Shown here: positions 7,836-9,420 of the stretch, piece by piece | Layout of the letters: every line of letters starts with the position of its first letter | How positions within the stretch are numbered: the first letter of the stretch is position 1 | Origin: Planctomycetia bacterium | GTDB taxonomy: Bacteria > Planctomycetota > Planctomycetia > Gemmatales > Gemmataceae | Reading direction: 5' to 3' | DNA: 9,420 bases | NCBI GenBank assembly: GCA_022616395.1 | Contig: JAKEEV010000053.1 | Span: forward strand, 1-9,420 | Program-made: the position numbers and the translations under genes | The notes under the pieces: generated by a model | The model's database searches: none | Told to the model about the DNA's origin: nothing | Seen by the model: the letters and a program-made list of their open reading frames with translations, nothing else

Positions 7836-7844
7836 GTGTACTCC
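7836..7844 (-). promoter_or_regulatory. Ribosome binding site of the small LPHEHE gene
   Basis: On the minus strand GGAG (7844-7841) lies five bases before the ATG at 7835. It is the only clear Shine-Dalgarno among the three gene starts visible here and decides the ATG over the upstream TTG at 7868. Its first G is also the last base of a 15-bp inverted-repeat arm (7844-7858 with 7918-7932), so a hairpin in the transcript would abut this site. Confidence 0.65.
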
Positions 7845-7945
7845 AGTTCCAAGTTCCAGTAGTTTCAAGTTCCAAGTTGAAGGTGAGCAGTCCGGTAGGT
7901 TCCGCGAGCTTGGAACTTGGAACTTGGAACTGCTCGAACCTGGAA
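7844..7945. repeat. TTCCAAG heptamer repeats with inverted arms
   Basis: The gap between the protease gene and the small gene is built from a 7-bp unit, TTCCAAG on the minus strand. A three-unit tandem lies near 7909-7930 and inverted units lie at 7846-7858 and 7866-7878. Two perfect pairings compete: 7844-7858 with 7918-7932 (15 bp) and 7866-7878 with 7914-7926 (13 bp). The region begins directly after the TAG of the protease gene and ends at the ribosome binding site of the small gene. It is non-coding, and similar heptamer arrays are familiar to me from planctomycete intergenic DNA (unchecked). Confidence 0.85.
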
Positions 7946-9420
7946 CTATTCGGAGTTCTTCTTCGCGGGCTTCTTGTCCTTGTCGGTGTCGGCGGTGGTT
8001 GTTCCCGCACCGGCACCCAGTTTAATCTCTGGCCCCGGCGCGCCAACGTCCTTCGGATAACGTTTCCGCAAACCTTCGATGATCTGCGTGACTCGCTCGC
8101 CCTCGATGGTCTTCTTCTCGACCAGTTCGTCGCGAATCGCGATCAGGTCGGCCTTGTGCTTGGTCAGAATACTCGCGGCTCGTGCCTGAGCCTCAACGAT
8201 TGTGGTATTCACCTGCCGGTCAATGGCTTCGGCCATTGAACCAGAGAGCACAACGCGCTTCCCTTCGTGGTCGCGGAAGGATCGCAGAGGAGCGGCAAGG
8301 TTACTCATGCCGCACACCTCAACGATCATCTCCGCGAGGTCCGAGCCGCGCGACAGGTCCGAGTTCGGGCTACCCATTCCACTTGCACCGGTCGAGATGT
8401 CCTCCATCAACAGCCGCTCGGCCTCGATACCGCCATAAAGGACACACAGGATGTCAAGGAGTTCGCCTCGACTGTGCCCGATCCGCTTCTTATCGTGCTT
8501 GAACGCGGTGAAGAACGGAGCCCAGGGCATATCGCTCTGGATCGTCACCTTTTCGGGAGGAGCGTGGTTCGGGCAGAAGATGGATACGAGGAAGTGCCCC
8601 GCCTCGTGCGTGGCGACCATCACCGCGTCCTTCTCGTGAAGTTCCACCTTCTCATCGAACTCGGTCATGCCGCGTTCGATCAACTTCGGCGTTGTCTCTC
8701 CCTTGATGTTCTCGCGCATCCGAAGCCGCGCGACGGCCCGACAGAGCGCGTTGAGGTGGTCGCCGCTGAATCGCGTGCCGGTGGGCGTGATGTAGTTGTC
8801 TCCGGTTCGTCGAACGCCGTAGTCGAGCGCTTCCTCGGTAAACTGGAGTCGCATCTTCTTGTCGTAAATCTTCAGAATCTCGCGGCGGTCGTCGTCATCG
8901 GGGTAGGGAATGTGAATGTGGAACTCGAACCGGCCAGGGCGGAGCAGGGCGGGGTCGAGCGACTCCACGAAGTTCGTTGTGCCGACCACGAACACCAGTT
9001 CATCTTTGTGGAAGCCGTCCATTTCGGTGAGCAGTTGGTTCACCATCGAGTGTTCGACGCCGCTACCGGTGTACGTTCCGCGTGCAGTCGCGAACGAGTC
9101 GATTTCGTCGAACACGATGATCGACGGTGCCGACTGCCGCGCCTTGTGGAAGATTTGCCGAAGATTTTCTTCCGAGTTATGCACGAGGATGTTGCCGAAG
9201 CCGGCGATGAACCGCTCGGTCTCCGGAACGCTCAGGTCGTACACATGCTCGCGGGCGTAAGGCTCTCGGCGCTTCTCAACGACCAAATCCCAGTACACAT
9301 CGTTAGTGAAGTGCTGGGCTGGCGTCTGCAAATCACGCTTGAAGGTCATTCCATCGACATATTCGCGCAGAGCGCTGTTTCGGCGCTCATCAGCGAAGCC
9401 AATTTCGTTCGCGAACGTGC
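7946..9420 (-). CDS. FtsH-like AAA+ ATPase with M41 zinc metallopeptidase, intein-containing (5' truncated)
   Basis: An ATP-driven unfoldase joined to a zinc protease, with 490 residues visible. Numbered from the in-window Met at base 9349 (not the true start), residues up to Asn58 are intein. The C-extein then gives SEENLRQIFHKAR, Walker B SIIVFDEID (76-84), sensor 1 GTTN (123-126), the Arg-finger region LLRPGRFE (135-142) and a lid helix FSGDHLNALCRAV. The M41 part has HEAGH (248-252; two zinc histidines and the catalytic Glu), YGGIEAE (305-311) and STGA...DL, with Asp331 the likely third zinc ligand. The C-terminus is coiled-coil-like, then Lys-rich and disordered. Walker A and any N-terminal membrane helices lie beyond the edge, so membrane anchoring cannot be judged. 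The frame stays open from 9349 to 9420, so a start at 9349 would be wrong. Unlike usual FtsH, there is a roughly 9-residue insert before the lid helix and about five extra residues before Asp331. It is the first visible gene of the cluster, so likely a specialised paralogue rather than housekeeping FtsH. Confidence 0.93.
   Translation of the reverse strand, partial: TFANEIGFADERRNSALREYVDGMTFKRDLQTPAQHFTNDVYWDLVVEKRREPYAREHVYDLSVPETERFIAGFGNILVHNSEENLRQIFHKARQSAPSIIVFDEIDSFATARGTYTGSGVEHSMVNQLLTEMDGFHKDELVFVVGTTNFVESLDPALLRPGRFEFHIHIPYPDDDDRREILKIYDKKMRLQFTEEALDYGVRRTGDNYITPTGTRFSGDHLNALCRAVARLRMRENIKGETTPKLIERGMTEFDEKVELHEKDAVMVATHEAGHFLVSIFCPNHAPPEKVTIQSDMPWAPFFTAFKHDKKRIGHSRGELLDILCVLYGGIEAERLLMEDISTGASGMGSPNSDLSRGSDLAEMIVEVCGMSNLAAPLRSFRDHEGKRVVLSGSMAEAIDRQVNTTIVEAQARAASILTKHKADLIAIRDELVEKKTIEGERVTQIIEGLRKRYPKDVGAPGPEIKLGAGAGTTTADTDKDKKPAKKNSE
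9176..9420 (-). mobile_element. C-terminal part of an intein inside the AAA+ domain
   Basis: The last 81 intein residues are visible, encoded in frame with the host protein. They show the classical C-terminal splicing blocks: DVYWDLVVE followed by EHVYDLSVP (block F) and NILVHN with the next residue Ser (block G). The penultimate His and terminal Asn (codons 9181-9179 and 9178-9176) and the +1 Ser (9175-9173) are the residues needed for Asn cyclisation and ester formation. The insertion is just before SEENLR, the conserved stretch between Walker A and Walker B, a typical active-site location. In block F the common His (as in T-H-N-F) is Glu (T-E-R-F). Whether a homing endonuclease domain is present cannot be told, because the N-terminal blocks lie outside the window. 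A split intein is less likely because the frame is open to the edge. Confidence 0.88.

Noticed and set aside
7836..7868. Longer TTG start for the small LPHEHE gene
   Set aside because: The 11 added residues are encoded by the TTCCAAG repeat; the ATG at 7835 has a GGAG at proper spacing.
9347..9349. ATG at 9349 as the start of the protease gene
   Set aside because: The frame continues open to the window edge and this Met lies inside the intein; Walker A would be missing.

Overview
The window is high-GC bacterial DNA that most resembles a planctomycete of the Gemmata group. This rests on three things: several kinds of short palindromic repeat between genes that I associate from memory with those genomes, weak or absent Shine-Dalgarno sites at two of three visible starts, and very long lineage-specific proteins. 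The taxon is an inference and was not searched.

Layout. Positions 1-225 (+) hold the 3' end of an unrecognised gene. It converges on a minus-strand cluster that fills the rest of the window, with a palindromic repeat cluster (275-361) between the two. In transcription order (right to left) the cluster is: (1) an FtsH-like AAA+ ATPase/M41 zinc peptidase, running off the right edge (7946-9420) and interrupted by an intein whose C-terminal part is visible (9176-9420); (2) a small 85-residue protein with an LPHEHE motif (7578-7835); (3) a 1172-residue protein (3968-7486); (4) a 1155-residue protein (365-3832). Genes 3 and 4 are full-length diverged paralogues: a beta-rich-looking N-terminal half, a low-complexity linker, and a helix-rich C-terminal half ending in a shared W-L-D-(D/E)-D-E-(Y/F)-L-(V/I)-RRRIH block.

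The gene boundaries are unusual. Three unrelated repeat types sit immediately after the stop codons of genes 1, 3 and 4, and the fourth gap holds a perfect 13-bp hairpin resembling an intrinsic terminator. The repeat after gene 1 can also fold into a hairpin that touches the ribosome binding site of gene 2.

How the genes may work together (inference). An ATP-dependent unfoldase-protease beside a small conserved protein and two giant tandem scaffold-like paralogues suggests a dedicated regulated-proteolysis system in which the small and large proteins act as adaptor, sensor or substrate. From memory, FtsH-centred multi-gene 'ternary systems' have been described among bacterial NTP-dependent conflict systems, and this cluster may be one of them; I could not check this. 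The 5' end of the operon and its promoter lie beyond 9420. No stretch above 300 bases lacks a gene.
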